The notes beneath the pieces are model-generated. The model searched no databases and was not told where the DNA came from. It was given only the letters and a program-made list of their open reading frames with translations. Source: Podospora pseudoanserina (Eukaryota > Ascomycota > Sordariomycetes > Sordariales > Podosporaceae). Taken from it: a stretch of 64,000 bases of DNA. Positions 10,222 through 21,716 of the stretch are shown here, in pieces. Each line of letters begins with the position of its first letter. Position 1 is the stretch's first letter. The stretch lies in NCBI RefSeq assembly GCF_035222485.1, contig NC_085923.1:3348001-3412000 (forward strand), read 5' to 3'. The translations under genes were made by a program, and so were the position numbers.

Positions 10222-12369
10222 TTACGACCCACCCTGGTCATCACTGGCCGCTTTTTGGCCAGCCAGATTTTGCGTTGCTTCATTGCGTATGACCCCCAGA
10301 GGACCTTTGCTTTCATCTCTTTCGTCTCCCTTCGTTGTCGAAGTTCTGGGGAGGAGTAGTGGCGTCTTTTTGTTGCCCTCGTTGGGATTATCAAGAAAGA
10401 GTCCTGACATCTCAATGTCGCGATCTTCAGCGATGAGCTCCATTTGTACAGCTGTAACTCCCGTACTGCTCGACGCTGTAGACCATGTGGTTGCTGTAGA
10501 GCGAGATCCGGCCGAGGATAACGTTGTTGCTCTATTCGCCGACCAAGCGTGAAGAGAATCACCATCGTTACTTTCTAGCAATGGGCTCAAGCGACCTTCT
10601 ATATAGCCAGACATGGTGGTTGAGGAGGTTTCGGGCCATTTCTTCAATGAATTTTCATCTTCTGCGTTCTCCGCCATAAACTGTGGACTCCACAGATCAT
10701 CAGAGGCCGTGCTGGAAGAGCTGGGTTTGACATCAATGGTCTGGGCCAGTTTTGCGTAGTGCTGCCATCTTTCCAGCTCGAGTCGCCGGCTCTCCACGGC
10801 TAACTGGGTTAGATCGGCTGATAACTTGGTCGAGGGGGAGCCACAAAGATGTATGTCAGCACCGTGCTCCTGGCGAAGATGGTCGAAAACCTCTGTTGCC
10901 GCAATGATGTAGGCGACCCTAGATCCCGGGCAACCTCTGACGATGTGGCCATACAAGCTGCCTGATACTGTGTCAATCACAACCGAGCCGCTATCGCCAC
11001 CTTCGACTGGAGTGTCGAGATTGATCGGGTAGAGCTTTTGCGCCTTCTTGATTGCACAGTCCCCTTGATACAGCGCTCCTGTCGCCAACGTACCGCCAAT
11101 TCCATCTCGAGCTGTTGATGGCCATGACTTTATTCATGCGCTTTCCCACTCCAGCCACATTGTGGACCATGACTTTGCGTATCCCGGTATCTTGGGGGTA
11201 TGATATGGTGTTTGCCAAAGAGTGCATCATCTCGTTGTTGTCGAGGGCATTCAACGCACAATCGAGACGCCGGTCTGGATGTATGAGATCAGAAGGCAAT
11301 ACATTCTTTCTTGGTATGGAATCCAATTGCCAAACCGTTTTCGCCGTTTGTCGTGGCCAACTTCGGGCCGGCCTCTCCGTGGGAGTTCCTACTGTGGAAC
11401 CGACGCTATTGATACTCGGGGATTCCGCCCAGGGCTGTGACTCGACCACAGGTGTAACGCTTGCGCGGGTAAGAGCTGGATCCAATTCTGTTTCTGATTC
11501 CATGAGATCTTCATCATTGTCGTCACTGTCGCTCATACCGTCGAAACTACAATCCTCGAGACCTGGAGGGAGAGGCTCCTGAGCAGATGTAATGTGGAGG
11601 TTGTCCTCTTGAGTTTCTTAATGTGAGTAACGGTGATTTGGTAGTGGAGATCATCGATTCTGATAATTGCACCACCAGTGACGCAACGGAACGGTAGAGG
11701 GTCGGAGGCCCTGTATTTAATGTGAATCCGTCTTCCAATCAGCTATGTACCTTTTGGTGGGTTCGTCGCGGGGATATTCTGCTTTCCTACCGCAAAGGTG
11801 GTTCTTTCAAAGCCCGAAGCTCCCTCTGCTTCCTGGTTGGGTTGAGTTTCAACACCTGATGACCCTCCTGCAAGAGTACGGGCTGGTACATGTTTGCTCT
11901 AAAGGCAGTGTGCTGGCAACAATTCCAAACTGGGGATATTTTTCAGACACAGAACTGCTGCGAATAGAGTCCTCAACGAGAGACCGTGTCGCGGCATTTG
12001 TGCAACAGACCATAATGATAGGCTTCGCGGTCTCTTGTCGTGTACCTATCATGTCATGTAGAGCCGTACGAATATGTCGGCATAGCCAGGATCGACATTC
12101 CTCAAAACATCTTCGATGTCAGGAAGGATATGGACGTCGAATCGTTCCTGGGCTGGGCCGCTTGACCCCCATGCCTTCTTGAGCAAGCCAACCCGGGGCG
12201 TGTCAATGATCTCCTCACATGACAGCTCAGGACTTTCCCACTTTTTGCGCTTGAGCCGTTTAGGACTCAGGAAAGACATGGTTTTGAGGACGTTCAATTG
12301 GAGTTGATCATGCTGTAGGACTGACGCGCGGGCAAGAATGAGCGGGGACATAAAAGAGCACCGTGACAT
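10222..12369 (-). pseudogene. Degraded fungal chymotrypsin-fold (trypsin-like) protein
   Basis: Pieces of one fungal protein family lie in order on the minus strand but in changing frames. About 12369-12052 encodes an N-terminal part (SCEEIIDTPRVGLLKKAW, YADIFVRLYM). About 12040-11860 encodes IIMVCCTNAATRSLVEDS. Near 11720-11620 comes a protease N-lobe with CVTGGAIIRIDDLHYQ and ITVTH (candidate catalytic His). 11536-11120 is a linker, and 11100-10222 carries LATGALYQGDC, GGDSGSVVID (Ser nucleophile motif) and YGHIVRG, followed by a Ser/Thr-rich tail. Several frame changes cannot be explained by GT-AG introns of normal size, and at least one junction carries in-frame stops. Bases are not RIP-like. 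I infer a decaying host gene; which single changes are real and which are assembly errors cannot be told here. Confidence 0.6.
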
Positions 12370-12679
12370 ACATCGTGAACTTCAGGCTGCGCTGGAATGG
12401 ATTTCACTTTTGGCTGTCGCACAATTGCTACCCAAAAGCCAGCCTCTAATCTGCAGAGTGGCTGAGGGCTTCGTTTCAGGGTCGTGCTAATGCATAAGGT
12501 GAGGTGTCTAATTGGCTGGGGAGCATGCCGACTAACCTGCATGTGCTTCAAGGAGATTATTGACCACACCGAATTCAAAAGGAACAACACCTCGTCTTAG
12601 CCGAGATTACAAACATACTTTGCCCTGAATAGAACACTAAAAGCTTTTCCCCAGTTTACATCTTACAACCTCAGGAGAA

Positions 12680-13961
12680 ATGGCGTCCCTTGAGAAGTAT
12701 TATCTGCGCCATATGGACGGCGTTTTCGTGCCATCGAGGACACCCAGAAACCTTTCAATGGAGGACGCTCGGCTGTGCTGTTCCACGAAGTGTACGGACA
12801 ATACTATCGGTATCAATGGCGCCTCTTATCGGGACACAGTCCCACAACCAACAGAGGGATACGTGATCCCGAGAACACATTTCGACTTGTTCAGCATCTG
12901 CACGACGGCAAGATCCGAGAGCAATTGAGACTCTGCTGAAGTCCACAATATCGAGTGCATCTGACGAAGAATGTGACAGGTACATTGACCTGGCAGTCCG
13001 TCTCCTCACTATGATGAAGATCGGCGTTCCGAATAAACAACCCATGACCCGCAGATTTCTCCGATGGGAGCAGGGAAAAATCAGGGACTTTGTGAGTGAC
13101 TTCTTCAAGGAGTCACTCAAACTCAGTTACGAACGAATCAGACTGCCGAAGATGCACAATGCTTGGAGCATCAACAAGGTCTGAGGGATCAATATCAGCT
13201 TTACTGACAACCTTGCTGACCATCTGCTGTTGACTGATGATGATTCAACGCTGTTGATATTTTATCATGCCTCGTTCCTAGAGTGCCACCTACAGTATGC
13301 CTTCCAGTCTTCTTCACCCCATCCGTAGGTAGATAGCAGAGCATGTGGGCTGGATACGACAAACGCAGCACCCATGGCAACCTTGAACATGGGTTCTGGT
13401 AGATTGCTTCTCGCCCCCTTGACTACAAGATTGCAGCGTTATTCTGCTTCTGAAACATGAACTGTAGCTTACACTCACATACAGGCCATTCTCGGCACCT
13501 CTATACCCGGCAGACCTCGTGCATGAAACACTGTCCACCATTGCGCTCCTTTTCCAACAGTTCGAGTTCACGTTAACCACGCGGAGGGGCCGGTTCAGCC
13601 GGAACTCGTCGTGGCTGCGGAAGCTTCGCCTTGCCCACAAGCAGTCAGGACAACACCCAACTGGAATCGACCCTCGCCTCTCTATTTGTGGCACCTTCCA
13701 AGCCCACGACCGTCAGATCGAACGGTTCCACTTCTAGAGAGACAGCTAGTGATCCTAAAACAGACCTATGATGATACTACGCCGAGCTCTCTCCAGCAGT
13801 GGTGGTATGATCGTCGGAACGGGGTGCAATGGTACACCTTTTGGGTTGCGGTCCTTATGTTGCTCATCACGACCGTGCTGAGTTTGTTGCAAACGATGGC
13901 GGCTTTCTTGCAGGTGTGTAAGACTTATATCCCGACTGTTGAAGTTAAAGGGGGGGCGTAA
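12680..13961 (+). pseudogene. Degraded fungal membrane protein with C-terminal transmembrane helix
   Basis: Segments typical of one widespread fungal hypothetical family occur in order across different frames: MASLEKYYLRHMDGVF at 12680, then SAVLFHEVYGQYYRYQWRL, then ISSASDEECDRYIDLAVRL (about 12945-13010), SFTDNLADHLLLTDDDSTLL (about 13198-13260), ETLSTIALLFQQ (about 13520), DPRLSICGTFQAHDRQIERF (about 13670), and finally LERQLVILKQTYDD with RRNGVQWYTFWVAVLMLL, a C-terminal membrane helix ending at 13961. At least three frame changes separate these blocks and no plausible introns bridge them. The gene is divergent from the broken protease-like gene, with about 310 bp between their starts. 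The function of the family is unknown to me. Confidence 0.55.
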
Positions 13962-15818
13962 GCTCCGAGAAGTATCCAGAGACTCGGAGAGACCTTGTAG
14001 CCCTTGGCAAAATTAGCTATGATAGAAGATTTCACTGAGCGCGGGAATGGAAAGCTTTTCGTACCCCCAACTCCACCTCGCACCCGCCAAGCAGACTCTT
14101 ATCTGAAGTCTTTCCATTGTCTGACCTGTATGCGGATTGTTGCTTTGCTACCCGACCCCCTGATCAGCTTCATCACCCTCCCTAAACGCTGAGTCAGTAT
14201 GCCGGAGATCAGACTTTGCATTGTGGCTGCAAATAGCAAAGCAAGCACAGCACTCATACAGGCCACCACCTCGGACTCGAGTATTCATCATCGTGTTTAC
14301 TTTCTCCCAATTGGATTGGACAGTTCCCATTCCGAGGTACGGGATTGGACCCCTCGGACTCGGGTCCCCAGGCTCAATGAGGTTAGGTAATTCAAGGTCC
14401 TCACCAATCGGAATATTCCTGGTTTTGCTGGAACACCTCGCATTCGCTCACTGCTGGTGCACCTAGCCTGCCGCTTCTGGGTGCACCTGGCGACAAAGAC
14501 TGCGTATTAACGCTGGGCCTTGTGTGAGGTGTTGCATGATCCTAACATCTCACCGAGCTCAAGAGCATGCCATGGCTAGGTAGGTACCTGGGCTTAGTTG
14601 AACTGTGTATAAAGGGACCAGCCCTTCTCCAGGATCGAGCAACACTGCCTTCATGCCATATGAACAATTGCTTAAACAACGTCTTAACCACATACCTTCC
14701 CTATCACCTTGAAACCTTTGCAACTGCAAACCACGCCCAATCCCACAGGATTACTCAGAGTTGCTACTTGGTAAAAGTAAGGCCTCGCTGTTTTTACTTG
14801 TTTTGGTTTGATGCAAGTTATACGCTAGGCTAACCGCAATCTAGAGTTACAAGATGAATCCCTCGAGTCAAAGTCATGACCTTGCTGGCATTGGAGTATG
14901 GTCAGGATTTTCGGCATGTTTCACAAGCAACACTGGACCGACGATAGACATCAAGATAGAGAAGACCATGCTCTCTGATGGGAAGAAAAAGGCTGCCATG
15001 GTTTTTACGGAGGAGGGTTCGGGCAATAGGGATAAGGTTACCAGTAGCTATAGCCCTGTGGCTCAATGGCTGACTGAGAATTCGAAGGCTGCTCCATGGA
15101 CCCACATCAGGAGTTAGAACTATATAAGGAAGAAAAACCCCAAATAGCCTCCATAAGTCTAGTGCTTCGAGCAGGTGGCAATAGTTCCTAGCTGCCTATC
15201 AGGAGTTAGAGCTCAACTGTGGTTCTGACACTATGAGATAATTCTGCATTACCTCAGCTGAATACCGAATCCTCTCAAGGCTTACTTGATCAAGCTCATC
15301 ACTGCAGGGAATGCTATGCCTCGAGCCCATCAGCAACGAGTCAATGCCGGTGGCACGCACACCTCAACCCCAACTCCCGTGTATCAGGCACTCAACAGCG
15401 TACCAGCCCCGATTCGATTTTATCTCTGGGGAGGAGAGAGAGTACGAAGTATGCAGTGTGGTGAAAGTAAAGGTGGGGCATAGGGGATATACAAAATGAT
15501 CTGAGAGGTATTTTGCTGAAGAGAAGCGTATGGAGCACATTCTGGGCAAGGTTGAAAACACGGATGTCATATAACAGGATGGCCACAACAGGAAATTTGG
15601 GCATCAGAGACATTAATGGCAGACTGAAGCTAACCCCTGACTCAAGTGGGGCCATCTGGGGAGTCCCTTAAAGTTGCCATGGCAATATGGCCACAGTCAC
15701 TAACACCATACGTTTCCATCTTTCACTCTTCTCGCATTCCTCCATTAAGGCTCCAGTCTCAGAATTCATTGTGCTTTATCCATTGTTCCATCATACCTAG
15801 TACGCCCCCTTCCTCATT
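13962..15818. other. Long stretch without a supported gene
   Basis: Several frames of 60-90 codons occur (for example 14854-15117 on plus) but none resembles a known family and they lack good start or splice context. The intergenic motif TAGGTAGGTACCT occurs at about 14576. I see no repeat, tRNA or strong base-composition shift. Confidence 0.45.
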
Positions 15819-17412
15819 CTAGACCGGTCTACCCGCAGGTGACACCGGTGATGTCTCCAACTCGTATCTCATTCCCGTCGGGATGCGAACCCGAGGTTCT
15901 GTTGGTCTCGTCTGCCTTGTCATCTCGGCAGGAGACCCAATGCTGTTAAGCTCCGTGGGTGGGCTAAAGTCCGTCAATTCGGGAGGCAAACGATCGCCGT
16001 CCAGTTCCTTCTTGGTGGTGCCTTCTGCCAGAGAACCTGAATTCGCAGTATCAAGCTCGGGCTTTTGGCCATAAGGAGAGTTGTTGTCTCCGGGAGGATT
16101 CCCGTTGCTGGTCTCCCTTGTGCGTTGTGTTCGGGGTCGTATGTAGGAGTAGAAGCAGAAGCTGAACAAGGCGACGAGAACAAAGGTGCCTCCGACTGCA
16201 GGTCCAACGGTCAGGGCGATGGGCTTCGGGAGGCGTGGTGGTGGCCATGGTAAATGTCGATAGGGTAGTGTCTTGTGTGAAGATCAACGTGCTTGAAAGA
16301 GTGGATGAATCAGCTTCGGATGGTGACGACTCGGAAGAAGTTGCGTCAAGCGAAGTTGTATCAGAGGCAGTTCTGTCGAAAGAAGTGCGTTAGGAGAGGT
16401 TGTCTCAGATGAAGTCGTGTCTGAAGAAGCGAAGAAGGCCAACCAGACGAAATCTAATAAGACCGAGGCAATTCAGAAGAGGTTAAATCAACGCTTGTCA
16501 AGTCATGGCTTGCAGTTGCACTGGATAAGCTCTCTTTCGATAGCGACTCTGAAGAGAATGACTGAGTGGAAAGGATGCTGGGCAAAGACTCTTCAGATTT
16601 CTGACCGGTTTCAATACCCGTGAACGTGGTCTCCTCGGAACTAGTGGTGGTGCATGGCGGCAAATCGACGTCTCTCCACACAAGCTGGATCACAGGGGAT
16701 ACGGAGGCAGAGATAAGGGTGCGTTTCTATGTGTGCCGGCTGTCATCGAAGATTGTTGTCAATGTACTTTCTGTTGCTGAAACAGTAACCAAGGGAAGGG
16801 CTCCATCTATGACACCTTGGAACGGACAGCTGGCGCATGTAAACATCCCAGTGGTGACTGTCTGGAAACATGCTATCGCGTGTCTGTTGAAGGGTTCTCC
16901 AGAATAAAGGCCGTATCCGCGTATCGAATTCAGTCAGTATGGCACCCAGTTTGGACTCATCCAAATTTACTGAGACTTATCTAGACAACTTACGTCGAGC
17001 AGCAGAGTGCGCCAGTCTCGTCACTTTCTAACAGGTCGGCAAAATCGTGAAGGACATCGAAATACTGACCATCGCGGGTCACATTGTATGCAGTAGACCA
17101 CCCATCTGGACGGATCAAGCCTCGGGAATGGAAAAGGCCTGCCGAAAAGGGATATGCCGGCATGCGTATCGGGAAACACTGCCGATCCATGCAGCCGGTT
17201 GAAATGTACATATAACACCCATTTCGGTTCGTCGAGGACCCAATTACACATGATGAGCATTCTGGCGGTGGTGTAGTAACTGTTGTCAAGGGCACTATGA
17301 TGGAGCGGGTTGGCATCCATTCTGCGATTGCTGTGATTGCAATGCGTAAGCGATTCAATGGGGTTCTCGGCCGTGAGATTAACACGGTGGAGATGTTGAC
17401 TGCTAACTTCAA
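15819..17412 (-). pseudogene. Broken copy of single-pass surface protein (paralog of the 18984-20217 gene)
   Basis: On the minus strand, 17412-16995 encodes a Cys-rich extracellular part (PLTTVTTPPPECSSC, GLIRPDGWSTAYNV, ESDETGALCCS) ending at a GTAAGT donor. 16920-16740 encodes ACFQTVTTGMFTCASCPF and related sequence, 16690 onward gives IQLVWRDVDLPPC and a Ser/Thr stalk, and 16240-15819 gives a membrane helix (GPAVGGTFVLVALFSFCFY) and an acidic/Pro-rich cytoplasmic tail. The same architecture and the strings ETGALCCS/ETAAFCCPS and IQLVWRDVDLP/IQLVWRSIDLP occur in the plus-strand copy at 19-20 kb. Here an in-frame stop lies before the IQLVW block and the stalk and membrane helix are out of frame, so the copy appears inactive. 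These proteins are predicted to sit in the plasma membrane or wall; their role is unknown. Confidence 0.55.
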
Positions 17413-17710
17413 ACAAGGCGGTTGTTAGTATAAGAGATAGTATAAATCAAATGGGTGCTGGGTTATGAGAAGCGAGACAGAAAGCAGCACGCACATGCAA
17501 GTCCATCTTAAGCAACTACTGATGACGGCATCATGAATTCCCCTTCATCTGTCAGTGAAACCCATACATAAACCGATACTCATGTCACTTGGGTCACACT
17601 TCACACGTCGGGTGACATCATTCAGCCTTCATCGTACAAGGTGTCATCTTCCATAACATTTGTTCGACATGGCTACGCTGAACCGGTCTCAAGGAAACAT
17701 CATTTCAAGA

Positions 17711-18166
17711 TCAAGCTCCAGGACACAGCCCAACCATAGAGCAAACCTCCCAGATATGCCCATCCAAGTCCTCAAAGCTGCGGTTGTACATGCCCATATC
17801 CTGCCCATAATTCTTCAACACATACGGATCTGCCTTGCCACCTGCATTGACCGCCTGCTCAATAAACGCATCCACACTCGCTTTGTCTTTCGCCATGAAA
17901 GAAAAAAGGGCCTCGGTCGACTTGAAAGCGTCAACAACGGATGTGCCAGGCCGGTTGAATGTTTTGAAACGCTCATGGACATGAATCATGAGAGAGACTT
18001 GGGAGTTGGCACCGGGAAGGCGGAATGCGGAAGATTTGTCATCGGACCAAAGCTTGATGTGGTCGAAGTTGAGAGCGACGAAGAAGGCGGTTGCTTTCTC
18101 GAGATTTATGGTTGGGAGATTGACAAAGAAGGTAGGGGGGTTGGTGACACTGGTTTCGGAGGACAT
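17711..18166 (-). CDS. Glyoxalase/bleomycin-resistance (VOC) superfamily protein
   Basis: An intact single-exon frame of 151 residues. It begins FFVNLPTINLEKATAFFVAL and contains FRLPGANSQVSLMIHVHERF, KASVDAFIEQAVNAGGKAD and a C-terminal SFEDLDGHIWEVCSM, the usual VOC pattern of paired beta-alpha-beta-beta-beta modules with a metal-site Glu in the DGHIWE block. Members are cytosolic and diverse (glyoxalases, dioxygenases, antibiotic-binding proteins); the substrate cannot be read from sequence. It sits between two inverted paralogs of a surface protein and is transcribed toward the broken copy. Length is normal for a single-domain fungal VOC protein. Confidence 0.85.
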   Translation of the reverse strand: MSSETSVTNPPTFFVNLPTINLEKATAFFVALNFDHIKLWSDDKSSAFRLPGANSQVSLMIHVHERFKTFNRPGTSVVDAFKSTEALFSFMAKDKASVDAFIEQAVNAGGKADPYVLKNYGQDMGMYNRSFEDLDGHIWEVCSMVGLCPGA

Positions 18167-18983
18167 GGTGACCGGTTGGACTCTGGTCGCTCAGGGAAGT
18201 TAAGTGAGTTGTTAAAGGATGCTGTGTGGGAGTTCAATTGATGGGATGAAGGCTGGCAAAGATGTCAACTATTATACCCATCATTCAACGCTCACATCAT
18301 CGATAGACGGCATGATATTTGTCCCGAGCTGCGATGAGCTGACAATGGTTTGGCTCTTTACCAAGACATGGCGCGTCTGTGTTGGGAATCGCGCGTCGCT
18401 GCCTGGAAGCTAAGGTGGCATCAGGCTGGCCTGCTCGCGTCCATTGCACGAGTTCCCGTGATTTGCCGGGACTTGCTCCAATCATGACCGCGGGGCACAG
18501 GCCAGGGAGCCTTGTGTTTGCAGTTTTCAAGTATTGACCCGAGACGTACGTTGCTTTTGCTGCAGAAACCATCGACTCCCGGTCAGCTTTACATCATGGC
18601 ATCGGTTCACCGGCCCAGCCAGCTTTCCCGCCCTCGTGTGGTTTCCACAGCAATTTTTTGGCCCATGCTGTTCCCCTTGGTCAACGGCAGACTGGTGAGC
18701 GACTCGTCGGCTTGGTGAAGCAAACGGGCTTACGAATTCGGCTGTGCTTCTTCATTCCCGTCAGACAGATAGCTGTACAACATCCACAGTTTGTTTGATA
18801 GGCTATCTGGCTGCAGTGCGAACGAAGCTCTGCCTTTACCCGTGACAATCTCAACCAAAGGCGCGAGCTTTGTCCAGCTCGGTGAAAACACTACGAGTGA
18901 CAGGAAATCTCCCCAAAAGTTCTCTACTTCCTCCGACAACATGTTTGTCACAGGGCAGACAACTACAACCATTCGAGGTGGCA
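18167..18983. other. Intergenic or 5' exons of the following gene
   Basis: An ATG at 18597 opens MASVHRPSQLSRPRVV followed by the hydrophobic STAIFWPMLFPLVNG, which looks like a signal peptide, and a donor (GTGAGC) follows at about 18699. A frame at 18791-18998 (LPLPVTISTKGASFVQL) may be another exon. I could not connect these to the downstream exon in frame with confidence. Confidence 0.4.
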
Positions 18984-20217
18984 ATGATGACACTACTAGC
19001 AAGGTCAGAGTCGACTGGTCGACAGCTCACCGGCCCACTGACGACGGTTTACACCCCATCACACAATTGCAGATTTGGCTTTGTCGAATCTGGGAATAGC
19101 GATGCATCGACCACCACTCTTGACACCATCGGCTATGCCTATGGAAGCGATTGTCCCAGCATCAGGTCATGTCTGCCGAGCATGCCAACAGCAGTCCGGC
19201 GAGACTTCTACTCGCCCAGTCTCTACTGTCCGATGGGATGGGAAAGGGCGACAAAGATCACCCATGGGATGACCGACAGTGTTCGAGCAATCAACATCCT
19301 TCGAGCTCTTTCCACAGACGAAACAGCTGCGTTCTGCTGTCCATCGTGAGTCTCACGGTCCAGAAACTCCGCCAGCCTGGGTTCACCCGCTAACCATGAT
19401 GACTCGAAATAGCGAATTTACCTTTAGCTACAGCGTCTGGTCCTCAACTGACGCCCTCCCTTACTGCTCGTCAACCATGATAGACGGGACCTTTACCTAT
19501 TGGACCTGCAACCCTCGAGGCTACAGCCTTGAACAAAGGTTACGAGTGGGCGGGACAGTTACCCTGTCGGCAATCACCTCCGAGCGCCTTGCCGCACAAG
19601 CAACTATCACGATGGAATCTCTTCCCAATGTCTATGGGAGACAAAACATGGATGCGATTAACAATAGCACTCAGGCTCCAACCTTGGTGGTTTCGTCAGC
19701 TCTCACCCGCGCGCCTGCCATCCAGCTCGTCTGGCGCTCTATCGACCTCCCCGCGGCAGCAAATAACGGAACACCAAACGGCAATTCTCCCTCGGTCAAC
19801 ACCGCCGGGGTAGTGGTGGGCGCTACTGTTGGTGCTGCGGTTGCGATATCCCTCATAGTGTTCGTAATCTGGCTCTGGTGCAGGAAAAAGAAAGAAAAGT
19901 CTGGCACTGTGTACGAAACTACGGAGAACACTGGAAACGACGATGAGAGCAAAGCTCAATCAGAATTGGCAGCCGGAAGTGCTGTCGTAGAGCTGTCCAC
20001 AGCTGGCAGTCCCGAATTACCTGCCAGTCCAATAACACTGCGCAATGCTGATGCTTCTGATGGTTCGTTTAGGGCGGTGGTGCCAACCGGTAGAGCGGGA
20101 ACTGATAGCAGACCGTCAGTAGCGTATGAGCTGGACTCTGAGCTCGACCGGCGCGATGTCGGCGCCAAGTCTATGTCTGAAGGACATAATGTTCCAACCA
20201 CGGGCAGACTAGAATAA
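18984..20217 (+). CDS. Single-pass membrane surface protein, fungal-specific family
   Basis: Exons 18984-19345 and 19413-20217 (67-bp intron, GTGAGT...AATAG, branch GCTAAC) give about 388 residues from the conservative start MMTLLARSES. The extracellular part is Cys-rich (PLTTVYTPSHNC, YSPSLYCPMGWERA, TDETAAFCCPS, PYCSSTMIDGTFTYWTC) and is followed by IQLVWRSIDLP, an Asn/Ser linker, one membrane helix (VGATVGAAVAISLIVFVIWLW), a basic stop-transfer KKKEK and an acidic cytoplasmic tail. The true N-terminus probably includes a signal peptide exon at 18597. Function unknown; the topology is that of a wall or surface sensor-like protein. An inverted, broken paralog lies at 15.8-17.4 kb. Confidence 0.6.
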
Positions 20218-21716
20218 CTACATCCTTCATCTACAAAGAACTACACAACGTAGGTATATTTTCTTTCCACGTGAGTCTCTCTTGTGAATAGCCCTATGAC
20301 TGGTATTGAACGAAGGTAATATAATGTCTGACTATCTGCGGTATGAGATTACAATCTGAACCATCATCTACACGTCTCTGAGCCTTGCTGGCTACACACA
20401 GTAAAGGTAGTCCTTGATAACCTTGGCTTTTTTAATTGTGCCCACCTGACGCCACTTGTGTCTAAGGTACCTATTAGCACTGCTTTGTTAAGGTCGTGAA
20501 GTGATAATATCTGTGAGGGAACAGTGGCATCAACGCCATTGCATGCGCCATACCTACCTATGTACGTGCTATTGTTACCTGGTGCGTTACGTTGTACCTG
20601 TGCAGCCAGCCAAAGTCAAGAGGCCGATGCTGCGGATAAAGATACCAACCTATTAACCCCAGTCCCCGCCATCCCAGAAAAGCCCACCAATTTAATACAA
20701 CATCGCACTCTGCCTGTCTGCTCTGATAATTCTCTCCCTCCCATAGCTCCGCAGGCTATACGAGCTATTTGCCCGGACGCATCAATTGTTCGTAACCATC
20801 CTGCCGCTTCTGATCTAGTGATATCTAACCCCAAATATAAATATATATATATATTTTTTTTGCTTTTCTAGGGTCTTTCCTTACCGTACTGCTGGTCCAC
20901 CTGGGCGTTTTTCTTTCTAAAAACTCGATCGGGCTTTCTGAAGAAAAGATAAGCGAGCCTGTGAAGACTCTTGAGGAGGTAAAGGCTATTAAGGGACCGT
21001 TTACGAATAAATGAAACGCGAGTATAATCAACCTTAAAGACATCGTTTAAGAACGTTTAGATAGAGAAGTTTACAGAAAACGTTGAGATCAGTGGATCTA
21101 TCTAAAGCACGATATTATCCAGATAGTGTTAGAACTACTTCGTTCTGTGCGGGTAGAAGAGGGGTAATATATCGGTCTCTGGATCCCGGCTGTTATTCTG
21201 CTAGATTTATCTCATTACAGTGACATTATAGTCGGAGGAAGGTTCGTCTTTAGTAGAGCCCCGCCACGGTAAGACGAGAAAATCACTTCGATATACTACG
21301 GTTAATCACGATAGCGCTCCCTATCGAGTACTATTTACCGGGCTATATATAGTAAACGCAGCCACTGGATATTACGTCATTATACTCCTCATAGCTAACG
21401 GTCTTAGTATAGTAGTATATATTCCTTACCTAAAACAGCTTATATATAACTATAACGCTTGCTGGGCCCGCATACGTAGAATCTATCTTAAACAGCTATA
21501 AAATCTCGGTATATTTAAAATATTTTTTAAAGAAATTGTTGCCTGTAGGAATAGATTAAGGTTTTTTTTTTTTTTTGAATCTATATTTCATGAGGGATTG
21601 GTCTAGGATACGTTAAACGATGGTCGTACTAGTTCGCTAGTGCAACCACGGAGTAGTAGGTTAACGTAATTTAGATACTTAACATCCTGATATATACCGA
21701 ATATACAACACCACCC
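20218..21716. other. Non-coding region with AT-rich remnant
   Basis: About 20218-20820 is ordinary intergenic DNA with TACCTACCTA motifs at 20551. From about 20820 to 21700 the sequence becomes AT-rich with TA steps, an (AT)n/T run at about 20842 and a poly-T tract near 21563. It resembles a short, partly RIP-mutated transposon relic, but I cannot assign a family. Confidence 0.5.

Noticed and set aside
14854-15117. 87-codon plus-strand frame
   Set aside because: No similarity to a family, no start or splice context, and decayed surroundings; too weak to list as a gene.
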